This document shows, one piece after another, positions 28,187 to 36,843 of a stretch of 64,000 nt of DNA. The DNA comes from Pseudomonadota bacterium (GTDB lineage Bacteria; Myxococcota_A; UBA796; UBA9615), in contig JAAESI010000029.1 of the NCBI GenBank assembly GCA_024229515.1, positions 1 through 64,000 of the forward strand, read 5' to 3'. Position 1 is the stretch's first letter; every line of letters starts with the position of its first letter. The notes under the pieces were generated by a model. The model had not been told where the DNA came from. It made no database searches and was given only the letters and a program-made list of their open reading frames with translations. Both the position numbers and the translations under genes were made by a program.

Positions 28187-28379
28187 GACACTGGAGAGAG
28201 CAAAGTCGGTGCCAACTCGAAAAACGCTGGACGTCGTCTTTGGGCGAAGCCGAAGTGGTCACGGTTGTGACCGGGTCTGAGGGTGGGGTGGAAACTGGAG
28301 GTTCCGGTGGAAACAAGCGGAGCCAGCAAGGCTCCTGCCGCGCAGCGCCGGAGGCGCGTAGGTCCCTGGGAAGCGACGC
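28187..28379. other. Upstream intergenic part with short hairpins, no gene seen
   Basis: The 193 bp between the M23 start and the inverted-repeat island hold no convincing reading frame. Short hairpins are visible (GTCAC-GGTT-GTGAC near 28258 and GGAGCC-AGCAA-GGCTCC near 28319). It probably contains the promoter of the M23 gene. Confidence 0.4.
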
Positions 28380-28986
28380 AAGGCGCTCATCCGCGCCGAG
28401 AGGCGAAGCCCTCGAAGGGGCGTACAGCGCGCCCAAGCGCGCGTAGTTCCAAGGAAGCTCCGGGTGCCTCGCGGAATGAGCAGATCCGCGACGTTTAAGC
28501 GGCTGCCAGACGGTGTATCCCCCCACTGCCAATGCTCTGCCACGCCGAACCACCGCGCACCCCAAGCGGTGCGCAGGCACCGCTCGGGGTTTGGAGCTCC
28601 TGGCTGGTCGGAGCTTTCGATCGGCCGACCGTGAGATCGCGGCATCCAAGTTTCGGCGCGCCGCGGGATCGCGGCGTCTGGGGATGCCGCGGCAGCGATC
28701 GGGATGCCGATGGTCTTGCGGCATCCGAACCGCGGAGGCCTGCAAACAAGCGGAATCCCTCGTGCCTCGAGCGGTGCCCGCGCACCGCTTGGTGCTTCGA
28801 CCGGGTTCGGAGTCCAAGAGCGTTGCAGCCGAGATGTACAAAGGCGGGCAGCCGCTTAAACGTGGCCTTTGATCTCGGCCGCCGGACGATCCACGGAGCT
28901 TCCTTGGACTACGCGCGCTTGGGCGCGCTGCGCGGCGCTTTACCCGCTCTCGAGGGCTTCGCCTCTCGGCGCGGATGAGCGCCTTG
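28380..28986. repeat. Non-coding island with nested inverted repeats
   Basis: The outer arms are 28380-28507 and 28847-28986. They share, in inverted order, blocks of AAGGCGCTCATCCGCGCCG, CAGCGCGCCCAAGCGCGCG, TCCAAGGAAGCTCCG and ACGTTTAAGCGGCTGCC, separated by short divergent stretches. Inside, 28562-28586 and 28768-28792 form a second inverted pair matching at 24 of 25 positions. The centre repeats GCGGCATCC/GGATGCCGC words in both orientations. Transcribed either way the island would fold into one long branched hairpin. There is no reading frame with plausible protein content. It could be a non-autonomous mobile element, a large RNA or a chromosome-architecture site. Confidence 0.65.
28562..28792. 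repeat. Inner inverted repeat pair of the island
   Basis: Arms 28562-28586 and 28768-28792 (25 bp, one mismatch) start with CCAAGCGGTGCGC and end with GGCACCGCTCG. The arm itself is partly self-complementary (GCGGTGC...GCACCGC), so each can also form a local hairpin. Confidence 0.7.
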
Positions 28987-29292
28987 CTAGTACGTCGGAA
29001 CCGACGAATCCACCTGCTTGCTCCAGGCGTCGATGCCGCCGGCGAGGTTGCGCACGTCCTTGAAGCCCTGGCCCCGGAAGTGCTCGCACGCCTGCTGGCT
29101 GCGCATGCCGTGGTGGCAGTGGAAGACCAGGACCGTGTCGCGGTCGAGTCCGGCGAGCTCACGCTGCGCCTCGTCGGTCAGCGGGGCGGCGCCGGCGATG
29201 GCCGCGGTGGCGATCTCCTGCGGGGTGCGCACGTCGTACAGCCGGAAGGTGTCGTCGCCATCCAGCATCGCCTTCAGCTCGACGGGGGTGAT
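28987..29292 (-). pseudogene. Rhodanese domain cut off from its glutaredoxin parent by an in-frame TAG
   Basis: This is the same reading frame as the glutaredoxin gene just upstream, separated only by TAG 29293-29295. It begins ITPVELKAMLDGDDTFRLYDVRTPQEI, the standard opening of a rhodanese fold, and contains the active loop HCHHGMRSQ, where the catalytic cysteine (C in FHCHHG) would carry a persulfide. ATG 29268 could re-initiate and make 93 residues, but there is no Shine-Dalgarno. In its parent it would deliver sulfur or act in redox control. The TAG stands where CAG (Gln) fits. Confidence 0.7.
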
Positions 29293-29916
29293 CTACGTCA
29301 CCGGGGCGGGCTCGTTGGGGTTGCTGATCTTGAACCCAGCCTGCATGCCGTCGCGCGCGAAGTCGATGACCGTGCCGTCGCCGATCTTCGCCGAGGCGCG
29401 GTCCATGAGGACCGTGTGCCCGTTGGACGTGCACTCCAGGTCGCCGAAGCTCTTGGGCCCGAGGTTCAACTCGTACCGGAAGTTCTCCGGGATCTTCAGC
29501 CGCAGGAACTCACCCGCGTTGAGATCGGTCAGCGCGGTCTTGAGCTCCGCCGCCGCATCGTCCGTGATCGTCACGGTGGGGGCCGCGACCTCTTCCAGCT
29601 GCACGCCGAAGGTCTCGTGCAGCTCTCCGCTGCCGGCCATCTCCGTGATGATGTCGCAGCCGCCGACCAGTTCGCCGTCCACGTACAGCTGCGGGAACGT
29701 GGGCCAGTCCGAGTACTCCTTCATGCCGCTGCGGACCTCGGGGTCGCTCAGCACATCCACCGTCTCGTACTCGTCGATGATTCCGTCGAGGATGCCGACG
29801 ACGCGGGAACTGAAGCCGCACTGGGGCATGCGTCGGTTCCCCTTCATGAAAAGGACGACCTTGTTGTCGGTCACGAGCGTGTCCATGCGGGACTTGAAGG
29901 CGGGATCGAGAGCCAT
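29293..29916 (-). CDS. Grx4-type monothiol glutaredoxin with C-terminal Fe-S assembly-like domain (rhodanese domain lost)
   Basis: 207 residues from ATG 29916, which has a GGAGG Shine-Dalgarno. Residues 1-105 are a monothiol glutaredoxin with the CGFS motif (MPQCGFS, C33) that holds a glutathione-ligated [2Fe-2S] cluster; WPTFPQLYVDGELVGGCDI is the conserved glutathione-binding region. Residues 125-205 (TVTITDDAAAELKTAL ... LDRASAKIGDGTVIDF) resemble an A-type (HesB/IscA) fold but lack its cysteines. A rhodanese domain continues in frame after TAG 29293-29295. Three-domain Grx proteins of this layout are, as I recall, found in some proteobacteria, so this is probably a truncated version. Confidence 0.8.
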   Translation of the reverse strand: MALDPAFKSRMDTLVTDNKVVLFMKGNRRMPQCGFSSRVVGILDGIIDEYETVDVLSDPEVRSGMKEYSDWPTFPQLYVDGELVGGCDIITEMAGSGELHETFGVQLEEVAAPTVTITDDAAAELKTALTDLNAGEFLRLKIPENFRYELNLGPKSFGDLECTSNGHTVLMDRASAKIGDGTVIDFARDGMQAGFKISNPNEPAPVT

Positions 29917-30021
29917 GAGAACCTCCGGTTGGCGGCAGAATGTAGCGCCCGATCTCACGCCCGTCGAGCGACTTCAGGCACTCCCGATCAGCCACCACGT
30001 CTGCATCGCTCCGCGCCCGTC

Positions 30022-30040
30022 GTGTCCCAAAACTCGATCG
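30022..30040 (+). repeat. Left terminal inverted repeat of the insertion sequence
   Basis: GTGTCCCAAAACTCGATCG, exact reverse complement of 31311-31329. Confidence 0.92.
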
Positions 30041-30160
30041 GACCCATTTCTCGTCCTGGCCCGGCCGACGGCGCGAGATTTCGGGCACGCCGCCGGCGCA
30101 GCTCGACCCCGGTCTCGGTGACGAGCTGGCCCGCTGCATGACAGAGCGGCTCCAGCCGCT

Positions 30161-31240
30161 CTACGCGGCGCGACGATGGTAGTGATTGAGGAGGCCACCG
30201 AGCCGCTCACGACGCTGAAGGGGAGCCTCCGACCCCGGCTCGTTTGCCACCGGCTTGATATGCCGATTTGAGAGCCCCTGGTGCGGCCTCTCTTCGTGAT
30301 AGTGCGAGACGTACTCGCGAACGCATCGCCGCAAGTGGGCCTCGTTCAGCGGAATCACGCGGTCGAGACACTCGGACTTGATGGAGAGCACGAACCGTTC
30401 GGCGTAGGCGTTCAAGTTCGGGCTGCGGGCCGGGAGGATCAGGCACTTCACGCTGCACTCGCGAAGCATGGCGCGGAACGCGCCGGTGTAGAGCGGATCC
30501 CGGTCGAGAATCAGATACCGGATCCCGCCGAGGAAGCCGTCTTCGGCATCCGTGAGATTCCGAGCAAGCTGCTTCATCCACTCGCCGGTCGGGTTCGGCG
30601 AAATCCCGGCGATGTGGACCTCACGGGTCTTCAGCTTGATGACGAAGAAGACGCTGTATCGGACGAGTCCGCGAGCGGTGGGCACTTCGACGGTGAAAAA
30701 GTCGGCCGCAGCAAGGACCTCCCAGTGCGCCTTCAGGAACGTCTTCCACGGCATCCGCTGCTTACGCTCCGGTGCAGGCTCGATGCCGTGGTCCGACAAG
30801 ATCCGCTGGATCGTACTGCGCCCGAGCTCGTGTCCCACATGGAGCAGCTCGCCCCGGATGCGGGTGTAACCCCAGGTCGGGTTCTCCTGCGCCATGCGGA
30901 CGACGAGGGCGACCAGGTCCACCGGGGTCGGTGGCCTCCCGATCCCTCGGCTCTTCGACCCGTCGTACTTCCGCGCAACCAGAGTCCGGTACCAGCGCAG
31001 GATCGTCGCCGGAGTCACCAGCCCGGCAAGCTCGTCCAGGGCCTTTCGCCCCAGCGTCTTGCCTCGCACCGCGAGTCGACGTCGCTGAGCATCGGTCAAC
31101 CGCAGACGACGGCTCCCAAGCTGCTCTCGGAGCACCCAGTTTTCCTCAAGAAGGTACTCGATCGCCAGCTGCTGCCGACGGTTGACCCAGCCCGACGCGA
31201 TCACGACGAGAAACTGGAGCGCGAACGGGAGCTGAAGCAT
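30161..31240 (-). CDS. DDE transposase (rve integrase core)
   Basis: A 359-residue single-frame transposase. The N-terminal 100 residues hold a helix-turn-helix-like region ([24 protein letters not shown], then [10 protein letters not shown]). The integrase core has D180 ([10 protein letters not shown]), D246 ([10 protein letters not shown]) and E281 ([10 protein letters not shown]), exactly 35 residues between the second and third acids (DD35E). The conserved [12 protein letters not shown] and HEERPHQGL segments are typical of the IS3/IS481-like rve superfamily, here without a separate orfA. All catalytic residues are present, so the element may be active. Confidence 0.92.
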   Translation of the reverse strand: MLQLPFALQFLVVIASGWVNRRQQLAIEYLLEENWVLREQLGSRRLRLTDAQRRRLAVRGKTLGRKALDELAGLVTPATILRWYRTLVARKYDGSKSRGIGRPPTPVDLVALVVRMAQENPTWGYTRIRGELLHVGHELGRSTIQRILSDHGIEPAPERKQRMPWKTFLKAHWEVLAAADFFTVEVPTARGLVRYSVFFVIKLKTREVHIAGISPNPTGEWMKQLARNLTDAEDGFLGGIRYLILDRDPLYTGAFRAMLRECSVKCLILPARSPNLNAYAERFVLSIKSECLDRVIPLNEAHLRRCVREYVSHYHEERPHQGLSNRHIKPVANEPGSEAPLQRRERLGGLLNHYHRRAA

Positions 31241-31310
31241 CCGGTCATGCTCGCTCGTGAGCCAGGCTCCAGCAACTCACCAGACTCCCCTGATCGACAG
31301 ACGCAAACCA

Positions 31311-31329
31311 CGATCGAGTTTTGGGACAC
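31311..31329 (-). repeat. Right terminal inverted repeat of the insertion sequence
   Basis: Exact reverse complement of 30022-30040. The ATG of the transposase lies about 70 bp inside this end. Confidence 0.92.
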
Positions 31330-31432
31330 CACGAGGCCGTCAGCGCCTCGTCGTCCTCGGCATCCAGATGAACCAACGTGGCTCCTCCCCCGCAAATGTT
31401 TCCGCGTTCGCGCCGTGGGCGCAAACCCCACG

Positions 31433-32296
31433 TCAGGACGGAACGAGCACTTCCCGAGCGCGACAGCCGTGGGCGTCCACATCCAACGCCACGTGGTGCC
31501 GGAGCGTCCGCCCCGCCTGCGCAAACACCCGGGGAACCCGCGCGGCGTTCACGTAGAGGGTGCCGTCGTGCGTCTCCTGCCAGGTGCGCAGACCGCCACC
31601 GCGCAGGCCGTGGTGCATGTGCCCGGCGATGACCGCGAGCACCTGCTTGCCTTGTTCCCGAGCGTGGTCGAGGGCCTCCCGCAAGTCGGGATCCCCCTGG
31701 TCGCCCTCCTCGTCCCGAAAGTCGCAGCCCCAGGGATCGCCGCGGCGATCGCCCAACCCGGTGGGCCCGTTGTGGGCGAGGAAGAGCAGCCGATCCGCGT
31801 CGGAGTCGTCCACGAGGCCACGCAGCCGCTGGGCTGAGTCCTCCATCGAGCGCACGCCGAAGCGCTTCGCCAGGAACGGAGCGAACGCCATCGTCGGTCC
31901 CCCCATCGAGTGGGGGCGCCCCACGATGAGATCCAAGCCGTCGGCGATTCGGTGCCGGCTGTAGCCCCCCACTTCGACCGGACCGAGGGCGTGTGCGATC
32001 GCCTCCATGCGCTGGCTCTGCCCTCGACTCAACGCACGCACGAGGCGGGGTTTGCCGGCCACTTCGCCCGCGAGTGCGCCCAGCGAAGGGCCGTCGTGGT
32101 TTCCGGGGACAACCAAGCTTGTCTTGGTCATGGTCGCGATGGACCGACACAAGGCGACGGTCTGGCTGTGCCGATAGCCCCCCAGATCCCCCACGAAGAG
32201 CACCCGGTCGTACTCGCTGGAGTCGAAGAAGCGAACGTCTTCGGGCCCCCATCGAAGGTGCACGTCACCGACAATCGCCAGGGTCAGCAGGTCCAA
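31433..32296 (-). CDS. Calcineurin-like metallophosphoesterase
   Basis: A 287-residue cytosolic enzyme of the calcineurin-like superfamily, which uses two metal ions to hydrolyse phosphoesters. Motifs are in order: GDVH (about 10-13), GDLGG (37-41), GNHD (65-68) and the late GHMHHG near 220. Substrates in the family range from nucleotides to proteins and cannot be told here. The start is TTG 32296, preceded eight bases away by TACTTT and by no Shine-Dalgarno. It ends 100 bp from the insertion sequence. Confidence 0.85.
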   Translation of the reverse strand: MDLLTLAIVGDVHLRWGPEDVRFFDSSEYDRVLFVGDLGGYRHSQTVALCRSIATMTKTSLVVPGNHDGPSLGALAGEVAGKPRLVRALSRGQSQRMEAIAHALGPVEVGGYSRHRIADGLDLIVGRPHSMGGPTMAFAPFLAKRFGVRSMEDSAQRLRGLVDDSDADRLLFLAHNGPTGLGDRRGDPWGCDFRDEEGDQGDPDLREALDHAREQGKQVLAVIAGHMHHGLRGGGLRTWQETHDGTLYVNAARVPRVFAQAGRTLRHHVALDVDAHGCRAREVLVPS

Positions 32297-32304
32297 GGGC
32301 AGTC

Positions 32305-32310
32305 AAAGTA
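32305..32310 (-). promoter_or_regulatory. Putative -10 hexamer TACTTT for the phosphoesterase gene
   Basis: TACTTT on the minus strand ends eight bases before TTG 32296; the combination suggests a leaderless TTG start, which is unusual. Confidence 0.35.
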
Positions 32311-32422
32311 CCGGATCTGAACTTGAGGACCGCCATTCGGGGCGTCCTTGGGCCCCCTGCCAACTTGGCCAGGGTCCAGCTACACTGCCGAACCTGCCCC
32401 GATGGGCACTCGAGGGACCTTT

Positions 32423-35400
32423 ATGCTGCGTTCGCTTTCTGCCGCTCTGTTCGCTTCCGTGCTTCTGACGCCCATGGCCGCGCTCGCGGGCCTGGCCATC
32501 CAGTACGAGATCGAAGACACGAACTACCACTTCGTCGACATCAGCACGCTCGGGACGCCCGGACCGAACGCGGACGACGGTGAAGTGAACCGCTCCATCG
32601 GGTTCGCCTTCCCCTGGTACGGCGGCACGTACACCAACATCGTCATCGCCTCCAACGGCGCCGTCGAGCTCCGCAACGACACCTCGCTCGCGGGCGTGCA
32701 CTTCGTCAACGAGGAGCTCCCGGACGACAACGACACGGACCTCGCCCCCTTCTGGGACGACCTCGACCCCAGCACCGCCGGCGACGTCCTGTACTACGAG
32801 GACACCGCCCTGGGCCGCTTCATCGTGCAGTGGGACCAGGTCGCGCACGCCGCTCTCACCTCTGACGAGCTCGTCACCCTTCAGCTCATCCTCTACGACA
32901 CCGGCTTCGCCTCGTTCCAGTACCAGGACGTCACCTTCGGCTTCGGGGGCTACGACTTCGGAGCGTCGGCGACCGTCGGCGTGCAGGACCTCGCCGGGGG
33001 AACCCAGCTGGGCGGCAGCTTCGAGCAGCACTCCTACAACTCCGCCGTCCTCGCCGACCAGACGGCGCTCGCGGTGTTCCTCGACGACTCCGACGACGAC
33101 AACGACCTCTTCCCCGACGTGGTCGACTGCGAGCCGCTGGACCCGACCATCTACCCCAACGCCCCGGAGCTGTGCGACGACGGCATCGACACCGACTGCG
33201 ACGGCAGTTTCGCGGACGAGTTCCTCGACTTCGACGGCGACGATGACCCCGACTGCACCGACCCCGACATCGACGGCGACCTGAGCCTCAACGACGACGA
33301 CTGCGACGACTTCGACGCCTCCATCTACCCGGGCGCGCCCGAGAACTGCGACGGCATCGACAGCGACTGCGACGGCAGCATCGTCGATGAGGACTTCGAC
33401 ACCGACGGCGACCTCGATCCCGACTGCATCGACGATGACGATGACGGCGACGGCAGCCTCGACGGCGACGACTGCGACCCCGTGGTCTCCACCACCTACC
33501 CAGGCGCCCCCGAGGACTGCGACAACATCGACGCCGACTGCGACGGCGACCTGGTCGACGGCTTCCTCAACACCGACGGCGACCTCGAGCCCAACTGCAT
33601 CGACGAAAACGACGACAACGACTCCGACCTGGACGTCGATGACTGCAACCCGATCGACCCCACCGCCTACCCCGGCGCGCCGGAGTCCTGCGACCTGATC
33701 GACAGCGACTGCGACGGCTCCTTCGCCGACGACTTCCCGGACTTCGACGGCGACGACGACCCCGACTGCACCGACCAGGACCTGGACAACGACAGCTCCC
33801 TCAACGTCGACGACTGCGAAGACTTCGACAACGCCATCTACCCCGGCGCCCCCGAGTTCTGCGACGAGATCGACAGCGACTGCGACGGCTCCATGGCCGA
33901 TGAGTACGACGACTTCGACGGCGACGACGACCCCGACTGCACCGACGAGGACATCGACGACGACGCCTTCTTCAACTTCAACGACTGCGACGACTTCGAC
34001 GAGACGATCTTCCCCGGCGCGGTCGAGATCTGCGACGGCGTCGACGACGACTGCGACGGCTCCATCGTCGACGAGTTCGACAACTTCGATGGCGACGACG
34101 AGCCTGACTGCTTCGACGCCGACGACGACAACGACGGCGTCACCGACGCGGACGAGGCGCTCGTCGGCTCCGACCCGTTCGACGTCGACAGCGACGACGA
34201 CGGCCTCACCGACGACCTCGAGATCGACGACCCCAACGACCCGATCGACAGCGACGACGACGGCCTCCCCAACGCCATCGACGACGACGACGACGGCGAC
34301 GGCATCCCCACGCTGGACGAGAGCATCTACGACCCGGACGCCGACGGCGTGCCCAACTACCTCGATGACGACTCCGACGGCGACGGCTTCACCGACCTCG
34401 AAGAGGGCGACAACGACAACGACGCCGACAGCCAGCCGAACTACCTGGACCTGGACTCCGACGGCGAGGACGACATCGACGAGATCGACGGCGACGGCGA
34501 CGCCGACGCCGACGGCATCCCCGACTACCTCGACCTGGACGACACGGACGGCCCGGACGCGGACATCGACGAGGACGGCCTCACCAACGCCGAGGAGGTC
34601 GCGCTCGACACCAATCCCTTCAGCGACGACAGCGACGAGGACGGCCTGCTCGACGGCGACGAGGTCGGCTCGGTCGAGTCCCCCAACGACAGCGACGGCG
34701 ACGGCCTGATCGACCCGCTCGACGGCGACGACGACGGCGACGGCATCAGCACCGAAGACGAGAACAACGCCGACGCGGACGGCGACGGCGTGGCCGACCC
34801 GGACGCCGACGGCGACACCGTCGACAACTACCTCGACGACGACTCCGACGGCGACACCCTGACCGACGAGTTCGAGGGAGACGGCGACTTCGACGAGGAC
34901 GGCGTGCCCGACTACCTCGACACGGACAGCGACGGCGACGGCCTGTCGGACGAGGATGAGGGCGCGATCGACTCGGACGAGGACGGCTTCCCCAACGCGT
35001 ACGACACCGATTCGGACAACGACGGCTTCACCGACGACGTCGAGGGTGACGGCGACACGGACGGCGACGGCCTCCCCAACTACATCGACACCGACGCGGA
35101 CGGCGACGGCATCCCCGACGAGGAGGAAGGCGACGGCGACATCGACGGCGACGGCGCCCCCAACTACCTCGACCCGGACGACACCGACGGTCCCGACGTG
35201 GACGCCGACGAGGACGGCCTGACCAACGGCGAAGAGGCCGAGCTCGGCTCCGACCCGTACGACACGGACAGCGACGACGACGGCATCGAGGACGGCGAGG
35301 AGGTCCTGGAGACGGGCACCGACCCGACCGAGGCCGACACCGACGGCGACGGGCTCGACGACGGCGAAGAGCTGTACGAGTACGACACGGACCCCAACGA

Positions 35401-35965
35401 CGACGACTCCGACGACGACGGCCTGACCGACGGCGAAGAGGTCAACGACACGGACACCGACCCGAACAGCGCCGACACCGACGAGGACGGCCTGGATGAC
35501 GCCACCGAGATCGAGGTGGGCACGGACCCCAACGACTCGGACACGGACGGCGACGGCATCCTCGACGGCCCCGACGGCCTCGACGACATCGACGACGACG
35601 GCCTCATCGGCGCGCTGGACCCGGACAACACCGACGGCCCGACGCAGGACCCGGACAACGACGGCCTGACCAACGCCGAAGAGGAAGAGGCGGACACCAA
35701 CCCGCGCGATCCCGACACGGACAACGACGGCCTGACGGACGGCGAAGAGGTCAACGAGTACGGCACGGACCCGCTCGACCCCGACACCGACGGCGACACC
35801 TACCTCGACGGCGAAGAGGTCGTCGAAGGCTGGGATCCGCTGAACGTCGAGGACCCCGACGCGCCGACGTGCGCCAACTCCATCGCGGGTGGCAGCGCGC
35901 GCGGCTCCGCGGGCCTCGGTCTGCTGCTGCTGCTGTTCGTGGCCCGGATGCGCCGCCGGAGCTGA
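32423..35965 (+). CDS. Very acidic secreted protein with MopE-type and thrombospondin type-3 calcium-binding repeats
   Basis: A 1180-residue protein starting at ATG 32423 (GAGGGA Shine-Dalgarno). It has a signal peptide ending AALA-G, then a nidogen-like beta domain (about 20-215: [21 protein letters not shown]). About eight MopE-type repeats follow, pattern DxDCDGS...DDCDDFDxxIYPGAPExCD, then 25 or more DxDGDGxxD TSP3-like repeats up to about residue 1140. These repeats bind calcium and make rigid stalks. The C-terminus is [12 protein letters not shown]-hydrophobic-RMRRRS, a MYXO-CTERM-like sorting tail. The product is probably a long cell-surface fibre or adhesin stalk. Aspartate dominates the whole repeat region. 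Confidence 0.88.
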   Translation: MLRSLSAALFASVLLTPMAALAGLAIQYEIEDTNYHFVDISTLGTPGPNADDGEVNRSIGFAFPWYGGTYTNIVIASNGAVELRNDTSLAGVHFVNEELPDDNDTDLAPFWDDLDPSTAGDVLYYEDTALGRFIVQWDQVAHAALTSDELVTLQLILYDTGFASFQYQDVTFGFGGYDFGASATVGVQDLAGGTQLGGSFEQHSYNSAVLADQTALAVFLDDSDDDNDLFPDVVDCEPLDPTIYPNAPELCDDGIDTDCDGSFADEFLDFDGDDDPDCTDPDIDGDLSLNDDDCDDFDASIYPGAPENCDGIDSDCDGSIVDEDFDTDGDLDPDCIDDDDDGDGSLDGDDCDPVVSTTYPGAPEDCDNIDADCDGDLVDGFLNTDGDLEPNCIDENDDNDSDLDVDDCNPIDPTAYPGAPESCDLIDSDCDGSFADDFPDFDGDDDPDCTDQDLDNDSSLNVDDCEDFDNAIYPGAPEFCDEIDSDCDGSMADEYDDFDGDDDPDCTDEDIDDDAFFNFNDCDDFDETIFPGAVEICDGVDDDCDGSIVDEFDNFDGDDEPDCFDADDDNDGVTDADEALVGSDPFDVDSDDDGLTDDLEIDDPNDPIDSDDDGLPNAIDDDDDGDGIPTLDESIYDPDADGVPNYLDDDSDGDGFTDLEEGDNDNDADSQPNYLDLDSDGEDDIDEIDGDGDADADGIPDYLDLDDTDGPDADIDEDGLTNAEEVALDTNPFSDDSDEDGLLDGDEVGSVESPNDSDGDGLIDPLDGDDDGDGISTEDENNADADGDGVADPDADGDTVDNYLDDDSDGDTLTDEFEGDGDFDEDGVPDYLDTDSDGDGLSDEDEGAIDSDEDGFPNAYDTDSDNDGFTDDVEGDGDTDGDGLPNYIDTDADGDGIPDEEEGDGDIDGDGAPNYLDPDDTDGPDVDADEDGLTNGEEAELGSDPYDTDSDDDGIEDGEEVLETGTDPTEADTDGDGLDDGEELYEYDTDPNDDDSDDDGLTDGEEVNDTDTDPNSADTDEDGLDDATEIEVGTDPNDSDTDGDGILDGPDGLDDIDDDGLIGALDPDNTDGPTQDPDNDGLTNAEEEEADTNPRDPDTDNDGLTDGEEVNEYGTDPLDPDTDGDTYLDGEEVVEGWDPLNVEDPDAPTCANSIAGGSARGSAGLGLLLLLFVARMRRRS

Positions 35966-35989
35966 TCCGCGGCCGGCGCTCCGGGGTCG

Positions 35990-36802
35990 CTACTTCGCGA
36001 TCTCGGAGCGGCCGAGGTAGCGCACGGTCACGCCGCCGATCTCGACGAGGTCCTTGTCCCGCAGGATGTGGACGCCCTCAAGCTTTTCGCCCCCGACCTT
36101 GATGGTGACCCACTTGCTGAGCCGGCTCAGCTTGTGGCTCCTGTCGGTCATCGTCGTGATCTTCGCCGCGAGCTTGCCCCACGGCCAGATGCGCGCCCCG
36201 AGCTTGATCTCGCAGCTGTCATCGAAGCCGACGAGGTAGCTGGCCTCACTCAGCCCGATCCGCTCGTGCTTGCCGTCGGCCATGACGACCTCGACGTGCG
36301 CCTGAAGCTTCTTCTCCATCTCCTTCATCATCTGCGCGAGCGCATCGGGGGAGACGGCGGTGGTGTGCTTGTGACCCTCCTGGGCAACGCTGCGGCGCAC
36401 CTGGCCGGAGTCCTTGTTGCGCGTGGAGATGGCGTCCTCGACCTGCGCGGTCGTGATGCGGTAGGCGGCGCCCGGCTGGTTGCGGTCGATCCCTCTCTGC
36501 TGGCGCATCTCGCTGCGGGGCCGATGGAACGTCACCAACAGGTCGGCGATCTCGATCCGGTCGCCGTCCACGAGGCGGTGCACGTTGCAGTACTTGCCGT
36601 TGACGAAGAGCCCGTTCTTGGCGCCGATCTCTTCCAGGATGTAGGCGCCCTGCTTCTTGACGATGCGGCAGTGCTTCCGGGAGGCGACAGGGCTGTCGAG
36701 GGGGACGTCGGCGTCGGCAGAGCGGCCGAGGATGACCTCGGGCTTCTCGATCCAGTGGTCGAACAGATGGGTTCGCCCGCGGTAGACGCTGACCTTTGGC
36801 AT
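35990..36802 (-). CDS. FHA domain protein
   Basis: A 270-residue cytosolic protein. The first 95 residues form an FHA domain, which binds phosphothreonine: ILGRSADADVPL with the conserved R, then SPVASRKHCRIV (S, R, H) and the GAKNGLFVNG loop (N). A charged helical linker and a coiled-coil-like segment (ALAQMMKEMEKKLQAHVEV) lead to a second domain (about 165-270), also beta-rich and possibly a degenerate FHA-like fold (VTIKVGGEKLEGVHILRDKDLVEIGG). It may read out Ser/Thr kinase signalling such as that of the kinase at 10.2 kb, but nothing in the sequence links them. Confidence 0.85.
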   Translation of the reverse strand: MPKVSVYRGRTHLFDHWIEKPEVILGRSADADVPLDSPVASRKHCRIVKKQGAYILEEIGAKNGLFVNGKYCNVHRLVDGDRIEIADLLVTFHRPRSEMRQQRGIDRNQPGAAYRITTAQVEDAISTRNKDSGQVRRSVAQEGHKHTTAVSPDALAQMMKEMEKKLQAHVEVVMADGKHERIGLSEASYLVGFDDSCEIKLGARIWPWGKLAAKITTMTDRSHKLSRLSKWVTIKVGGEKLEGVHILRDKDLVEIGGVTVRYLGRSEIAK

Positions 36803-36843
36803 GTCCTTGCCGGTCCTCTCTTCAGCGGAGAGGATAAGCGCGT

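Larger units (their letters stand above)
30022..31329. mobile_element. Complete insertion sequence with perfect 19-bp terminal inverted repeats
   Basis: The ends are GTGTCCCAAAACTCGATCG at 30022-30040 and its exact reverse complement at 31311-31329, giving a 1308-bp element with a single DDE transposase gene. Outside the ends I see no clear target-site duplication: the left flank ends CCCGTC and the right begins CACGAG. The insertion lies between the glutaredoxin and phosphoesterase genes and does not obviously interrupt a reading frame. Confidence 0.9.

Noticed and set aside
8317-29295. TAG read as glutamine (altered genetic code)
   Set aside because: Two in-frame TAGs fall at plausible Gln positions, but TAG is also the true stop of thrS, the GH18 hydrolase, exoD and others, with non-coding sequence after it. 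A reassigned code would run through those stops.
29930-31440. A gene split by the insertion sequence
   Set aside because: The flanking sequences do not form one reading frame when joined, and the neighbouring genes end or start outside the element.
34140-35860. A CRISPR array or satellite repeats in the MopE/TSP3 gene
   Set aside because: The periodic GACGGCGAC text is codon-level repetition of DxDGD calcium-binding motifs in one long reading frame, with no constant spacers.
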